Counted from the first letter of the stretch, positions 43,822 to 54,318 are shown. The stretch is DNA of 64,000 nt from Nitrosomonas oligotropha (GCF_009833085.1 NZ_QRBZ01000011.1:1-64000); one strand, 5' to 3'. The notes: generated from the letters alone by a model not told the origin. Made by a program: numbers and translations.

Positions 43822-45726
43822 ATGGGAAATGGAATTCTTGATATTGCAGTTTCTGGTTTAGCCACTGCGCAAAACCAATTATTGACGGCCAGTCATAATA
43901 TAAGCAATGCCGGTACGCCTGGTTTTAATCGTCAGCAAGTCTTGCTCAGCACAAATACGCCGCAATCTGGCGGTGCAGGGTTTGTCGGGCGTGGCGTTCA
44001 TTCTTCCACAGTGCAACGGATATACAGTCAGTTTCTTACGACCCAGTCGCTACAGATACAAACACAAAGTCAGTCACTAGATAGCAACTACGCTGAGATA
44101 AAACAGCTGGACAATATGTTTGCCGAGGCTACATCCGGGCTTTCACCCACATTGCAAAATTTTTTCAGTGCCATACATGATGTTGCCACAAATCCGGGCG
44201 TCATTCCCTCGCGCCAATCGATGCTGAGCAATGCCGATGCCTTAGTTGCGCGTTTTCATAGTATGGATCAACGCATGTCGCAAATAAGGGAAGGGATTAA
44301 TACACAAGTTACCAGCACGGTGGTTCATATCAATTCACTGGCCAAGCAGATTGGAGAGATTAATAAGCAGATAATATGGGCTGAAGGTTCGGCTGGCGGG
44401 CAGCCTGCTAACGATATGCTGGATCAACGCGATCAACTTATTAATCAATTAAACAAGTTAGTGAATACCGATACAGTGCGTCAAAGCGATGGTACGTTGA
44501 ATGTGTATATCGGTAATGGACAGGCACTGGTGGTTGGTGCGCAAATCCTTTCCCTGGAAGCGATTAAAACACCTGATAGTCCAAATAATTTAACAATTGG
44601 ATTGATTAACGGTAACAGCACTATTCAACTTCCCGAGAACCAGATCACTGGCGGTACTTTAGGCGGTATTTTTGCTTTTCGCAGTAATACGCTTGATAAT
44701 GCACAAAATTCGCTTGGAAGGGTTGCGCTTACATTGGCGCAGACTTTCAATGCGCAACATCAGCTCGGTATGGATTTGAATGGCGCTATGGGAACGAATT
44801 TCTTCGCGTTACCCGTACCTAACGTAATCTCTGCATCTACCAATAGCTTAACATCCAATATCTCGACTGCAATCACTGATTATAGTGCGCTGACAACCAG
44901 TGATTACGAGCTTTCTTACGATGGAACAAACTATACATTGACCCGATTATCCGACAACGTGTCGGCTTTACCATCAAGCAGTTTTCCGCTAACACTGGAC
45001 GGCATATCAGTGACAAACGCCACTATGCTGGCGAGTGAAAGATTCCGCATCCAGCCTACGATCAATGGTGCAAAGGATATTGCAGTCGCTATTAATGACA
45101 CAACAAAGATAGCTGCTGCAGGCCCTAACCGGACCAGTGCCGCATCAACCAACAAAGGTACTGGCACCATCAGTGCCGGAATTGTGAATCCGTTACCGTT
45201 AGATTCCAATCTTCAGCAGCCGGTCACCATTACGTTCCAGTCACCGTATAATGGAAATTTTGATGTGACAGGGACCGGTACTGGATTGCCGGCGACCAAT
45301 CAGCTGTATGCGGCAGGCACTGATATCAGTTTCAATGGTTATACATTTCAAATTAGCGGTAGTCCTGCTGCCGGGGATGTCTTTACAGTCACTCCTAACA
45401 ATAATGGTGTTGCCGATAATCGTAATATGTTGTTGCTGGGTGCATTGCAAGCAACGAATACACTGGAGAACGGTACAGCCAATTATCAGACCGCTTATGG
45501 GCAACTTGTCAGTCAGGTTGGTAACAAAACACGCGAGTTGGAAGTAACGAGTAAAGCGCAAGCCAATTTGCTGGCGCAAACTGAACAATCTATTCAATCG
45601 GTATCCGGTGTGAACCTGGACGAAGAAGCCGCAAATTTGTTGCGCTTCCAACAGGCTTATCAGGCTTCCAGTAAAATCATTGAAATGAGCAGTACTTTAT
45701 TTGACTCAATTCTTCGTTTCGGTTGA
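43822..45726 (+). CDS. flgK: Flagellar hook-associated protein FlgK
   Basis: Hook-filament junction protein HAP1 of 634 residues, a normal size. The N-terminal LLTASHNISNAGTPGFNRQQ and C-terminal LDEEAANLLRFQQAYQASSKIIE are characteristic. The centre (about 330-560) is Thr/Ser/Asn-rich and variable. It lies 86 bases after flgJ with a possible own promoter. flgL follows after 24 bases. Confidence 0.95.
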   Translation: MGNGILDIAVSGLATAQNQLLTASHNISNAGTPGFNRQQVLLSTNTPQSGGAGFVGRGVHSSTVQRIYSQFLTTQSLQIQTQSQSLDSNYAEIKQLDNMFAEATSGLSPTLQNFFSAIHDVATNPGVIPSRQSMLSNADALVARFHSMDQRMSQIREGINTQVTSTVVHINSLAKQIGEINKQIIWAEGSAGGQPANDMLDQRDQLINQLNKLVNTDTVRQSDGTLNVYIGNGQALVVGAQILSLEAIKTPDSPNNLTIGLINGNSTIQLPENQITGGTLGGIFAFRSNTLDNAQNSLGRVALTLAQTFNAQHQLGMDLNGAMGTNFFALPVPNVISASTNSLTSNISTAITDYSALTTSDYELSYDGTNYTLTRLSDNVSALPSSSFPLTLDGISVTNATMLASERFRIQPTINGAKDIAVAINDTTKIAAAGPNRTSAASTNKGTGTISAGIVNPLPLDSNLQQPVTITFQSPYNGNFDVTGTGTGLPATNQLYAAGTDISFNGYTFQISGSPAAGDVFTVTPNNNGVADNRNMLLLGALQATNTLENGTANYQTAYGQLVSQVGNKTRELEVTSKAQANLLAQTEQSIQSVSGVNLDEEAANLLRFQQAYQASSKIIEMSSTLFDSILRFG

Positions 45727-45750
45727 AAAATAGGATAGAGGTAACTTGAT

Positions 45751-46962
45751 ATGCGAGTGAGTACGGGCACAATTTACGAAACTGGAACTAATTTAATGCT
45801 CCAGCAGCAAGAGAAATTGATTAATACGCAGCAACAATTGTCTACCGGACGGCGAATTTTAACACCCTCGGACGATCCAATCTCAGCGGCGCAAGTCTTA
45901 AATATTTCTCAATCGGCAGCACTCAATGAGCAATATTCGGTGAATCGATCCAGTGCGGGTTCCTCGCTTCAACTGGAGGAAAACGTGCTGCGGCAAGTGA
46001 ACGGCATCCTGCAGGATGTGCACAGCTCAACTGTGTATGCGGGAAACGCGACGCTGACCGATGCGGATAGAAAGACACTTGCTACTGAGTTGCGCAGTAA
46101 ACTGGAGTCACTCGTTGGTTTGGCCAATACAACTGATGAAAAAGGGCAATTTTTATTCTCAGGATATCAAGCTAATACCAAACCTTTTGCACAGACAGGA
46201 TTAGCTGTACAGTACGTGGGAGATCAAGGGCAACGCTTGAATCAAGTCGGCCCTGCACGTCAACTGGCAGTCAGTGATTCCGGCACGGATGTTTTTGAGC
46301 GCATTAAAAACGGAAACGGTGTTTTCGCTACCGCCGCTAGTTTGTCAAACATGGGGAGTGGTGTGATTGATGGAGGATCGGTACTCACACCTTCGAGCCT
46401 TACCGGTGGCGATTATGAGATTACATTTGCTGTGTCGGCAACCGGCGTTACAACATACGATATCGTTAACACCACAACAGGATCGACGGTTTCATCGGCT
46501 AATCCTTATGTGAGCAACAATACAGTCAGTTTTGATGGAATGCAATTGAGTATTAAAGGAAATCCGGCTAATGGCGATAAATTTACAGTGTCTCCCAGTA
46601 GCAATCAAAGCATTTTCAAAACGGTGGGAGACTTGATTACTGCATTGGAGACACCATCAAGCGGACAACCTGGCGGCACCCGGCTGGCGAACAATTTAAA
46701 ATCAACCTTACAAAATATCAATAACAGTTTGGAGCATGTGCTGTCGAAACAAGCTTCTATCGGAGCGCGGTTACAAGAGATCGATACTTTGGAAAGTGTT
46801 GGCAGTGATCAAAATATTCAATTTGAGCAAATGCTTTCACAACTGCAAGATGTTGATTTTGCGCAAGCAACGTCCGATTTGCAGCGGCAGCAGCTGTATC
46901 TTCAAGCTGCGCAGCAGTCGTACATCAAAATTTCCGGACTGTCTCTATTTAATTATATCTAG
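45751..46962 (+). CDS. flgL: Flagellar hook-filament junction protein FlgL
   Basis: HAP3 of 403 residues, the second junction protein. N-terminal LSTGRRILTPSDDPISAAQVLNI and C-terminal LQDVDFAQATSDLQRQQLYLQAAQQSYIKISGLSLFNYI match flagellin-fold proteins of the FlgL type. Last gene of the flagellar block; it ends 7 bases before the stop of convergent purD with no obvious terminator. Confidence 0.95.
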   Translation: MRVSTGTIYETGTNLMLQQQEKLINTQQQLSTGRRILTPSDDPISAAQVLNISQSAALNEQYSVNRSSAGSSLQLEENVLRQVNGILQDVHSSTVYAGNATLTDADRKTLATELRSKLESLVGLANTTDEKGQFLFSGYQANTKPFAQTGLAVQYVGDQGQRLNQVGPARQLAVSDSGTDVFERIKNGNGVFATAASLSNMGSGVIDGGSVLTPSSLTGGDYEITFAVSATGVTTYDIVNTTTGSTVSSANPYVSNNTVSFDGMQLSIKGNPANGDKFTVSPSSNQSIFKTVGDLITALETPSSGQPGGTRLANNLKSTLQNINNSLEHVLSKQASIGARLQEIDTLESVGSDQNIQFEQMLSQLQDVDFAQATSDLQRQQLYLQAAQQSYIKISGLSLFNYI

Positions 46963-46968
46963 AGTTAC

Positions 46969-48291
46969 TTAGCCGCGCTTCTCGCTAGTGCCGCGCTGGT
47001 AGTTTATGCCTTGATGGCCGATATCGTGACGAACCTGAGCGCCATCAAAACGGATGCTTTCAACCAGTTTATAAGCCGCCTGTTGCGCCATCTTTACACT
47101 ATCGCCCAATACCGTGACGCATAAAACGCGCCCGCCTGCTGTCACAATTTCATTTCCGTTTTTTCCGCCCAACGACGTTCCAGCATGAAAAATATGAAAG
47201 TTGCCGGTATTTTCCTGTTCCGTGATCAAATCTTGCAAACCGTAAATCACATCATGCTTTCTCGGATTTTCCGGATAACCCTGCGCCGCCATGACAACGC
47301 CGAGCGCGGTACGGCGGTCCCATTCAATATCCGCTTGATCGAGTGTCCCATGAACGGCATGCTCGATAAGCGCTAGTAAATCACTTTTCAACCGCAGCAT
47401 AATCGGCTGTGTTTCCGGATCGCCTAGGCGGCAATTGAATTCCAATACTTTTGCCTGATCTCCGGCTGTGATCATCAAACCGGCATAAAGAAAGCCGGTA
47501 TAGTGAATACCATCTTGTTTTAACCCATTAATGACCGGATCGATAATATTGCGCATGATATGCGCGTGCAGGCTGGGGGAAACAAAAGGAGCGGGTGAGT
47601 AAGCGCCCATTCCGCCGGTATTGGGACCTTGGTCGCCGTCATAAAGCCGTTTATGGTCCTGACTGGTCACTAATGGAACGATATGATTGCCATCGGTTAT
47701 AACGATGAAGCTGACTTCCGTGCCTTGAAGAAATTCTTCGATAATGATTTCCTGTCCCGCGCTGCCAAGGTGCTTCTCCACTAACAACGCATTCACAGCG
47801 GAATGCGCTTCGTCTTGCGATTGTGCGACGACGACGCCTTTTCCGGCTGCCAGACCGTCGGCTTTGATGACAAGCGGGGCCGGGTGCTGTTCGATATAGG
47901 CATGCGCCAATTCCGGATCTGTAAATCTTGCGTAGGCAGCAGTCGGTATGTGGTGCCGTTGCATGAATTCCTTGGCAAAGATTTTTGAAGTTTCAAGCTG
48001 CGCGGCTTGCCGGGTTGGGCCAAAGATTTTCAGACCAGCCGCCCGGAATGCATCCACGATACCGGCGGCCAGTGGAATCTCGGGGCCGACTACGGTGATG
48101 GCAATCGATTCTTTCGTTGCAAACTCGATCAATTCGGAAATGGAAGTTATCGGGATATTTTTCAACCCGGGTTCCAGTGCGGTACCGGCATTGCCGGGCG
48201 CGACAAATACTTTGTGCACGCGTGGTGAAAGGCTTAACTTCCACGCTAAGGCATGTTCTCTGCCACCGCCGCCGATCACTAATAGTTTCAT
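46969..48291 (-). CDS. purD: Phosphoribosylamine-glycine ligase
   Basis: GAR synthetase, second step of purine synthesis, 440 residues. N-terminal MKLLVIGGGGREHALAWKLS and ATP-grasp signatures (VIKADGLAAGKGVVVAQ and DPETQPIMLRLKSDL) are intact. It follows purH after 12 bases on the same strand; purH, fis and dusB precede it. Confidence 0.97.
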   Translation of the reverse strand: MKLLVIGGGGREHALAWKLSLSPRVHKVFVAPGNAGTALEPGLKNIPITSISELIEFATKESIAITVVGPEIPLAAGIVDAFRAAGLKIFGPTRQAAQLETSKIFAKEFMQRHHIPTAAYARFTDPELAHAYIEQHPAPLVIKADGLAAGKGVVVAQSQDEAHSAVNALLVEKHLGSAGQEIIIEEFLQGTEVSFIVITDGNHIVPLVTSQDHKRLYDGDQGPNTGGMGAYSPAPFVSPSLHAHIMRNIIDPVINGLKQDGIHYTGFLYAGLMITAGDQAKVLEFNCRLGDPETQPIMLRLKSDLLALIEHAVHGTLDQADIEWDRRTALGVVMAAQGYPENPRKHDVIYGLQDLITEQENTGNFHIFHAGTSLGGKNGNEIVTAGGRVLCVTVLGDSVKMAQQAAYKLVESIRFDGAQVRHDIGHQGINYQRGTSEKRG

Positions 48292-48303
48292 GATAGCGGG
48301 TAT

Positions 48304-49863
48304 CTAATGCCTGAAATGACGGACACCAGTAAATACCATGGTGACCCCTTGCTCGTCAGCCGCCGCAATCACTTCCTGATCGCGGATACTACCGCCCGGT
48401 TGAATGACCGCTGTAGCGCCGGCTTGAACGACCACATCCAAACCATCGCGGAACGGGAAGAATGCATCCGATGCGACAACGGAACCCGTAAGCGTTAAGC
48501 CTGCTTGCTGTGCTTTTATGGATGCAATGCGTGCGCTATCCACACGGCTCATTTGCCCGGCACCGATGCCCACCGTCTGGCCATTGCGGCAAAAGACAAT
48601 CGCGTTGGATTTAACAAATTTCGCGGCGCGCCAGGCAAATAGCAGATCACCCAGTTGCTGCGGTGTTGGTTTTAATTGCGTGACGACTTTTAAATCGGCA
48701 GCAGTGATGTTTTGAATATCCGGTGTTTGTACCAGAAGACCGCCGCCAATCCGCTTCAGGTCGTACGTATTGTGTCCCGCCTGTAACGGCACAACCAGTA
48801 CCCGGATATTGTTTTTCTGTGCCAGAAGCTGCCGCGCTTCCGGTGTGATTTCAGGTGCGATAATAACTTCAACGAATTGCTTTAGAATCGCTTCAGCGGT
48901 GTCTTTGCCGATGCTCCGGTTAAATGCGATGATGCCGCCGAAGGCAGAAACGGGGTCGGTTGCAAACGCCAGCTGATAAGCGCGCAGCGTGGTTTCCGCA
49001 ATGGCTATGCCGCATGGATTGGCGTGTTTGACGATCACGCAAGCGGGGTTATCGAAAGTCTTGACACATTCCCACGCGGCGTCGGTATCGGCAATATTAT
49101 TGTACGAGAGCTCTTTGCCTTGTAGTTGTTGATAATTCGCCAGACTGCCCGGTGTGATCGTTTCGTCCCGGTAGAAAGCCGCTTTCTGATGCGGGTTTTC
49201 GCCGTACCGTAAAGGCTGTGCAATAGTGAAATTCAAATTCAGTGAATCGGGAAAATCTTTGTGCCGGTAATCGCTGTCCAGTGCGGTTAAATAGTTGCTG
49301 ATGGCGCTGTCGTAAGAAGCGGTGTGCGTAAACGCTTTCTGCGCCAGCTGGAAGCGCGTGGCCAAGCTGATGGAACCCATATTTTCCGCTAGCTCCTGAC
49401 TGAGCGGTAAATAATCCCGGGGATCGGTGACAATGGCAACTTTCCGGTAATTTTTGGCGGCTGCGCGCACCATGGTAGGACCACCGATGTCGATATTTTC
49501 AATGGCATCTTCAAAACTGCAATCCGGGTTTGCGATCGTTTGCTTGAAGGGGTAGAGATTCACGATGACCAATTCGATATCCGGAATCGATGCTTGCTCG
49601 AGTGCCAGCTGATGATCGGGTAAATCGTTACGCGCCAGTATTCCGGCGTGAATTTTCGGGTGCAGTGTTTTGACCCGGCCGTCCAGCATTTCCGGAAAGC
49701 CGGTATAGTCGCCCACCTCGATCACGTTGATTCCCGCTTGTTGCAATAATTTGGCGGTACCGCCCGTGGACAGAATGGTGACGCCATTCTGAATCAATTT
49801 TTGCGCCAGTTCTATAATTCCGGTTTTGTCCGAAACACTGATGAGTGCGTGTTTAATGGTCAT
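48304..49863 (-). CDS. purH: Bifunctional AICAR formyltransferase/IMP cyclohydrolase
   Basis: Last two steps of IMP synthesis, 519 residues. The N-terminal MGS cyclohydrolase domain (about 1-200) holds [14 protein letters not shown] and [12 protein letters not shown]. The C-terminal transformylase has KHANPCGIA with the catalytic Lys/His pair and [14 protein letters not shown]. Its ATG overlaps the fis stop in an ATGA, so the two are coupled. Confidence 0.97.
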   Translation of the reverse strand: MTIKHALISVSDKTGIIELAQKLIQNGVTILSTGGTAKLLQQAGINVIEVGDYTGFPEMLDGRVKTLHPKIHAGILARNDLPDHQLALEQASIPDIELVIVNLYPFKQTIANPDCSFEDAIENIDIGGPTMVRAAAKNYRKVAIVTDPRDYLPLSQELAENMGSISLATRFQLAQKAFTHTASYDSAISNYLTALDSDYRHKDFPDSLNLNFTIAQPLRYGENPHQKAAFYRDETITPGSLANYQQLQGKELSYNNIADTDAAWECVKTFDNPACVIVKHANPCGIAIAETTLRAYQLAFATDPVSAFGGIIAFNRSIGKDTAEAILKQFVEVIIAPEITPEARQLLAQKNNIRVLVVPLQAGHNTYDLKRIGGGLLVQTPDIQNITAADLKVVTQLKPTPQQLGDLLFAWRAAKFVKSNAIVFCRNGQTVGIGAGQMSRVDSARIASIKAQQAGLTLTGSVVASDAFFPFRDGLDVVVQAGATAVIQPGGSIRDQEVIAAADEQGVTMVFTGVRHFRH

Positions 49864-50102
49864 TTAATTTGATATTGCTTCATTTTTTGACGTAGCGTAT
49901 TGCGGTTTATCCCCAGTAACTCAGCGGCCTGAGTCTGGTTTCCTTTGGTATATTGGATAGCGATTTCAATTAAAGGCTTTTCAACGCTATGCATGACCAT
50001 ATTGTAAATATGGCATGGTTTTTCCCCGTCCAGGTCATTGAGATATCCGCTGATAGCTTTGCGTATGCAAGATGCAATTTCATTTTCCTTGATTGCATTC
50101 AT
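49860..50102 (-). CDS. fis: Fis-family DNA-binding protein
   Basis: An 80-residue Fis-type nucleoid protein. The C-terminal helix-turn-helix (about 53-80) reads [20 protein letters not shown], typical of Fis. It is shorter than E. coli Fis (98) at the N-terminus, as in other betaproteobacteria. Its dusB-fis order is widely conserved. dusB lies 7 bases upstream and purH overlaps downstream. Confidence 0.92.
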   Translation of the reverse strand: MNAIKENEIASCIRKAISGYLNDLDGEKPCHIYNMVMHSVEKPLIEIAIQYTKGNQTQAAELLGINRNTLRQKMKQYQIK

Positions 50103-50109
50103 AAACTGA

Positions 50110-51114
50110 CTACTCCCCCTCTTTGATATAACTCAATCGTTGACCTTTCTCAGCTAATGTAGAGAAAAACTTATTGGTTTCATAAATTTGCTGATCACTG
50201 GTTTGTAACTGATTCATTGACTGACGAAAGCTGGCAGATCCAACGAGTCCCTTGGTATACCAGGAGATATGCTTGCGTGCGATGCGGACACCGGAGTATT
50301 CGCCATAGAATTCATATAAATCACGCAAATGATTAATGAGCACATGGTGAATTTCTGATACTTCGGGTGCTTGTAAATGTTGACCGGTGGCGAGATAGTG
50401 ATTGATTTCACGGAATATCCATGGTCTGCCTTGCGCGGCGCGGCCTATCATAATCGCGTCTGCATTGGTGTAGGCAAGAATATGGCGGGCTTTTTCCGGT
50501 GTTGTGATATCGCCATTGGCGATGACAGGAATTTTAATGGCGGCTTTAACCGCTGCGATGGTGTCGTATTCCGCAGTGCCGGTGTACGCACACGCGCGTG
50601 TGCGGCCATGGATTGCGAGCGCTTGAATACCCGAATTCTCAGCGATATGCGCAATGGAAAGGGCGTTTTTGTGTTGTTTATCCCAGCCGGTGCGTATTTT
50701 GAGCGTTACCGGAATATCCACGGCTTTAACCACGGCATCGAGAATTTTTCCCACTAATTGTTCGTCTTGCAATAAAGCGGAACCGGCCATGACGTTGCAG
50801 ATTTTTTTGGCCGGACAGCCCATGTTGATATCGATGATCTGGGCGCCATTATCCACATTGTAACGCGCCGCCGCCGCTAGCATTTGCGGATCGGCGCCTG
50901 CAATTTGCACGGAAATCGGCGAGACTTCACCTTCATGATCGGCGCGCCGTTGCGTTTTCTTGGAGCCCCACAGCAACGAATTGCTGGACACCATTTCTGA
51001 TACCGCCATGCCTGCACCCATTGTTTTGCATAATTGCCTGAAGGGGCGGTCGGTCACTCCCGCCATCGGCGCGACAATGAGTTTGTTTTTCAGGATGTGT
51101 GTGCCAATTTGCAT
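50110..51114 (-). CDS. dusB: tRNA-dihydrouridine synthase B
   Basis: FMN-dependent enzyme that reduces uridine to dihydrouridine in the tRNA D-loop, 334 residues. The TIM-barrel phrases VAPMAGVTDRPFRQLC, DINMGCPAKKICNVMAGSAL (with the catalytic Cys) and ALAIHGRTRACAYTGTAEYD are clear. It is first in the dusB-fis-purH-purD run. The 151-base gap upstream (51115-51265) has no gene. Confidence 0.96.
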   Translation of the reverse strand: MQIGTHILKNKLIVAPMAGVTDRPFRQLCKTMGAGMAVSEMVSSNSLLWGSKKTQRRADHEGEVSPISVQIAGADPQMLAAAARYNVDNGAQIIDINMGCPAKKICNVMAGSALLQDEQLVGKILDAVVKAVDIPVTLKIRTGWDKQHKNALSIAHIAENSGIQALAIHGRTRACAYTGTAEYDTIAAVKAAIKIPVIANGDITTPEKARHILAYTNADAIMIGRAAQGRPWIFREINHYLATGQHLQAPEVSEIHHVLINHLRDLYEFYGEYSGVRIARKHISWYTKGLVGSASFRQSMNQLQTSDQQIYETNKFFSTLAEKGQRLSYIKEGE

Positions 51115-51265
51115 GTAAGCGGTGTGTGTGGGTTAAATAAGCAGTGATTACCGGGAAGCTTTAATCCAAATGACTGGCGTCAAAATCTCCGCATGGGAAT
51201 ATTCAGCGCATAGTGGCGAATTATAGCTTTAGTTTTGCCGGGCAGATAGTGGATAGAGAATGAAA

Positions 51266-52438
51266 TTATCCGCGCGCGCCGAATATCATGCGGCGGGCGA
51301 CAAATCGTTTCAGTGGCGGGATGCAATCCAGTGTGCTCAAACCGATTCCGCACGCATGTTTGAGTATTCCATTGTCATTGGAAAAAAGTTTAATGAGGGA
51401 ATCGGTAAAAATTCTCCCGCCGCTGCTATCCATTTGTCTTTTTTGCCGGTAGCCGGACAGCATCGCTACTGAGCCGATTTCCCGCGATGCGCTTTGAGTA
51501 TTGATGGCCTCGCAGGCTAATTCGTATGCATCTCTCAGTCCCAGATTAAATCCTTGTCCGGCGACGGGATGCAATGTCTGAGCAGCATTGCCGATCAATG
51601 CCGTGCGTTGCGAAGTAGTGGAAATTGCGTGTTTCAGTGTAAGCGGGAATGCCGATCTTTTGCCGGCGTGCGTGAATTGTCCAAGCCGATCGCCAAAATG
51701 CCGGTGCAAGCGGAGCAGAAAATCACGATCGCTTAACGAGATGATTTCTTGCACTGCTTCGGGGCTTACCGTCCACACCAGTGCGAAATCCTCATCGTTG
51801 GGCAGCAATGCAACGGGGCCATCGGCAGTAAAGCGTTCATATGCAATACCGGTCTGTTTTTTCTGCGCTTTGATATTGGCGACCACAGCGAATTGGTGGT
51901 AGTCATGCGTCTGATAGACGATGTCAGGTAATTGCTGGGCCAGCTTGCCGCCATCGGCCAGAACAAGCAGCTGAGCGGTTACTGTCTGTTCTTTTCCCTG
52001 GTAATTAAAATACACCGTGCCAAGATTTTCAGTGGTTTCTAACCGGGTGACTGCCGCACCGGCAATGTAACCGGCGGTGCTGGCAGTCAAGCGTTGATGC
52101 ATCGAGCAAAAAAGATCGTGATAGTTGACCACGAATCCTAACGCCGGAACACCGGCATCCTCCGGTGTTAAAACTGTTTGACCGAAGCTGCCGCGATTGG
52201 AAATATGAATTGTCGTGATCGGTGTTTTTTTTGCCAGCTTGTTCCATACACCCAAACGATGCAGGATTAAATGGCTGCCATGCGATAATGCCAGCGGGCG
52301 GGGATCTTCATCTTTTTCCGGTACGCCGCGTGCTTCCAGCAGCAAACTTGAAATGCCGGTATCCTGCAGCGCAAGCGCCAAAGCCATGCCCACCGGTCCG
52401 CCGCCAATGATAACGATGTCGTAATGATCGGTGATCAT
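51266..52438 (-). CDS. UbiH/UbiF/COQ6-type FAD hydroxylase
   Basis: A 390-residue flavoprotein monooxygenase of ubiquinone synthesis. The N-terminal FAD site is IIGGGPVGMALALAL, a DG motif-like VLADGG occurs mid-protein, and the C-terminal FAD/ribityl motif is RTALIGNAAQTLHPVAGQGF. It could be UbiH, UbiF/UbiI or VisC; sequence alone does not decide. The start at 52438 has a weak ribosome site. Confidence 0.88.
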   Translation of the reverse strand: MITDHYDIVIIGGGPVGMALALALQDTGISSLLLEARGVPEKDEDPRPLALSHGSHLILHRLGVWNKLAKKTPITTIHISNRGSFGQTVLTPEDAGVPALGFVVNYHDLFCSMHQRLTASTAGYIAGAAVTRLETTENLGTVYFNYQGKEQTVTAQLLVLADGGKLAQQLPDIVYQTHDYHQFAVVANIKAQKKQTGIAYERFTADGPVALLPNDEDFALVWTVSPEAVQEIISLSDRDFLLRLHRHFGDRLGQFTHAGKRSAFPLTLKHAISTTSQRTALIGNAAQTLHPVAGQGFNLGLRDAYELACEAINTQSASREIGSVAMLSGYRQKRQMDSSGGRIFTDSLIKLFSNDNGILKHACGIGLSTLDCIPPLKRFVARRMIFGARG

Positions 52439-52465
52439 AGTGTTTCTTGAAGTTTTCGCAGAATA

Positions 52466-52624
52466 TTAATGTGTAGTTGATGGACCGGATGCCATATTTC
52501 GTCCTAGAACCCCGGCGGCAGCCCATGCATCCCGGTTCGGGTCATGATTGCTGCGTACTGAATACGGCAGGAGAATAGCATATTGCCACGAGTCGTGGAA
52601 TGTGCGGTTGGGCGAGTCCGCCAT
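52466..52624 (-). CDS. Possible short gene or remnant, 52 residues
   Basis: A minus-strand frame runs from ATG 52624 to a stop at 52466 and gives MADSPNRTFHDSWQYAIL and onward, ending SGPSTTH. The frame stays open upstream for some 30 more codons without an ATG. Residue composition looks coding (varied, with Trp, His and Tyr) and it sits 27 bases before the hydroxylase start. It lacks a ribosome site, so it may be a decayed gene end. The plus strand of this 330-base gap has a TATAAT at 52655-52660. Confidence 0.25.
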   Translation of the reverse strand: MADSPNRTFHDSWQYAILLPYSVRSNHDPNRDAWAAAGVLGRNMASGPSTTH

Positions 52625-52768
52625 GATGCGCAGGCAAGAAAGCGGCTTAAACTGTATAATCGCAGCGTTTATTGATTTGAAAGCGGCGAAGCCGGTTTTA
52701 TGAAAGCGATACTGCGGTGATCATTTGAGAATTTTCTGTGTGAATAAGAGGATAGGAAGGAATTTTGC

Positions 52769-53518
52769 ATGATGAGATTTTTTGAAAATAAACTTGCAGG
52801 ATGGATAATTTTTTTACTGGTCATTATTTCCACTGAAGTCTGGTCAGCGAATGTGGATAGCGAATTGGTCAATGCCGCGGACAAGGGCAACTTTCCACTG
52901 GTAAAAAAGATACTGGATTCGCAACGTATTGAACAAGAGGAACTCAATGCCGCTTTTCTGGCAGCGGTTAGAAAAGGTCATGCGACTGTAATCGAGCGAT
53001 TTATACAAGCGGGCGTGGATGTCAATTTAAGAGCGGATGATCAATATACCCCGCTGATGCGCTCAGCTCGCGATGGCCGTGAACAGGCTGTTGAGGTCTT
53101 GCTGGCTGCCGGTGCCGATGTTAATGCGCCTGCTGCGGAAGATGGCACGGCATTAATGATGGCTGCGGAGAAAGACCGTAGAAAAGTCATTGACTTATTG
53201 CTGGCGGCGAAGGCGGATGTGAGCGCAAAGCGCCCTGACGGCATGACCGCGCTTATGCTGGCCGCGCAGCAAGGCTACCGGCAGATCATTCAAACTTTGA
53301 TCAATGCCGGCGCCGATGTCAATTATCAATTGGAAAATGGTGCGACAGCACTCATGCTGGCCGCGCAACATGGTCATCTGAGCGCGACGCATGCGTTATT
53401 GGCGGCAAACGCCAACCCTAATCTGAAAGCAAGCAATGGCACGACTGCATTGTCGTTGGCCAATCGTTACCGCTATCGCGAGGTTATTGAATTATTGGTG
53501 AAAGCTGGTGCAAAATGA
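52769..53518 (+). CDS. Exported ankyrin-repeat protein
   Basis: A 249-residue protein with N-terminal signal/anchor (about 6-26, WIIFLLVIISTEVWSA) and about six ankyrin repeats from residue 30 on (for example PLMRSARDGREQAVEVLLAA and ALMLAAQHGHLSATHALLAA). It probably binds a protein in the periplasm. The partner is unknown. An AAGGAAGG site lies upstream. A Sel1-repeat lipoprotein follows after 56 bases. Confidence 0.88.
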   Translation: MMRFFENKLAGWIIFLLVIISTEVWSANVDSELVNAADKGNFPLVKKILDSQRIEQEELNAAFLAAVRKGHATVIERFIQAGVDVNLRADDQYTPLMRSARDGREQAVEVLLAAGADVNAPAAEDGTALMMAAEKDRRKVIDLLLAAKADVSAKRPDGMTALMLAAQQGYRQIIQTLINAGADVNYQLENGATALMLAAQHGHLSATHALLAANANPNLKASNGTTALSLANRYRYREVIELLVKAGAK

Positions 53519-53574
53519 ATTTGAAAACACATGATGTTGTTATCGTTAAACTACGTGAATAAAGGAAACTACAG

Positions 53575-54249
53575 ATGAAAGTTCTGGTTGTTTTATTATT
53601 GGCTGCGACTGTTGCATCGCTTACTGGTTGCGGTAGTGAACCGAAAGGTGATAAATCAGAAGCGGGCTCAATATCCGCGCCGCTGAATGAGATCACCAAA
53701 CTGGGTGAAATTCCGTCCATCATGAGCGAAGGGCTGACCGAGGAAGAGAAAGCTGAATTAAGAGATCAGATCATGCCTGGCGGTGTCGGTGACGTTAAAG
53801 CCGCCGAAGAGAAATTTAAAGCGTTAATGGCCGATGCCAAAGCAGGTGATCCGGCTGCGCAAAACAGCTTGGGTGTTATGTACTACACCGGGGAAGCGGT
53901 ATCCAAGACCTTATCCGGGCAAGTCTTGAATACTGATCCGGAATTGGCTGCCGGCTGGTTTTTCCGAGCTGCCGAACAAGGCTATGCCGATGCGCAGTTT
54001 AATTTAGGACTGATGTACGCAAACGGCGAAGGTGTGCCGCAAGACATGGAACAGGCTGCTGAACTGTTTAAGAATGCTGCCGAACAAGGTCATGTCGATG
54101 CGCAAAATAACCTCGGGGCGATGTATTTCACCGGGGAGGGCGTGGACAGAGACGAGAAAAAAGCGGTCGAATGGTTTACAAAGGCGGCCGCACAGGGAAA
54201 TGAAGATGCGCAAGCTAATCTCGATGCGATTAAAGCATCCGGAAAATAA
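53575..54249 (+). CDS. Sel1-repeat lipoprotein
   Basis: A 224-residue lipoprotein. The lipobox is SLTGC with the lipidated Cys at residue 20. The mature part contains Sel1/TPR-like repeats at about residues 85-220, e.g. AQNSLGVMYYTGEAV, AQFNLGLMYANGEGV and AQNNLGAMYFTGEGV. Such repeats mediate protein contacts. Its partner is not evident; the preceding ankyrin gene suggests a shared protein-interaction theme. Confidence 0.9.
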   Translation: MKVLVVLLLAATVASLTGCGSEPKGDKSEAGSISAPLNEITKLGEIPSIMSEGLTEEEKAELRDQIMPGGVGDVKAAEEKFKALMADAKAGDPAAQNSLGVMYYTGEAVSKTLSGQVLNTDPELAAGWFFRAAEQGYADAQFNLGLMYANGEGVPQDMEQAAELFKNAAEQGHVDAQNNLGAMYFTGEGVDRDEKKAVEWFTKAAAQGNEDAQANLDAIKASGK

Positions 54250-54263
54250 TGACTCTGTTTTCC

Positions 54264-54289
54264 CGGTCGTGCGCTGTATGGCACGGCCG
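54264..54289. terminator. Hairpin between convergent genes
   Basis: A 9-bp stem (54264-54272 with 54281-54289, one G-U pair) lies between the Sel1 gene and the convergent aldolase. Neither side has a good T run, so it is a weak terminator candidate. Confidence 0.35.
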
Positions 54290-54318
54290 TATGCTGTCTA
54301 ACCGTGATTGCAGCTTGT

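Noticed and set aside
52308-52526. A 72-residue minus-strand frame across the hydroxylase start
   Set aside because: It overlaps the hydroxylase in another frame, and its sequence is a shadow of the FAD-binding coding region.
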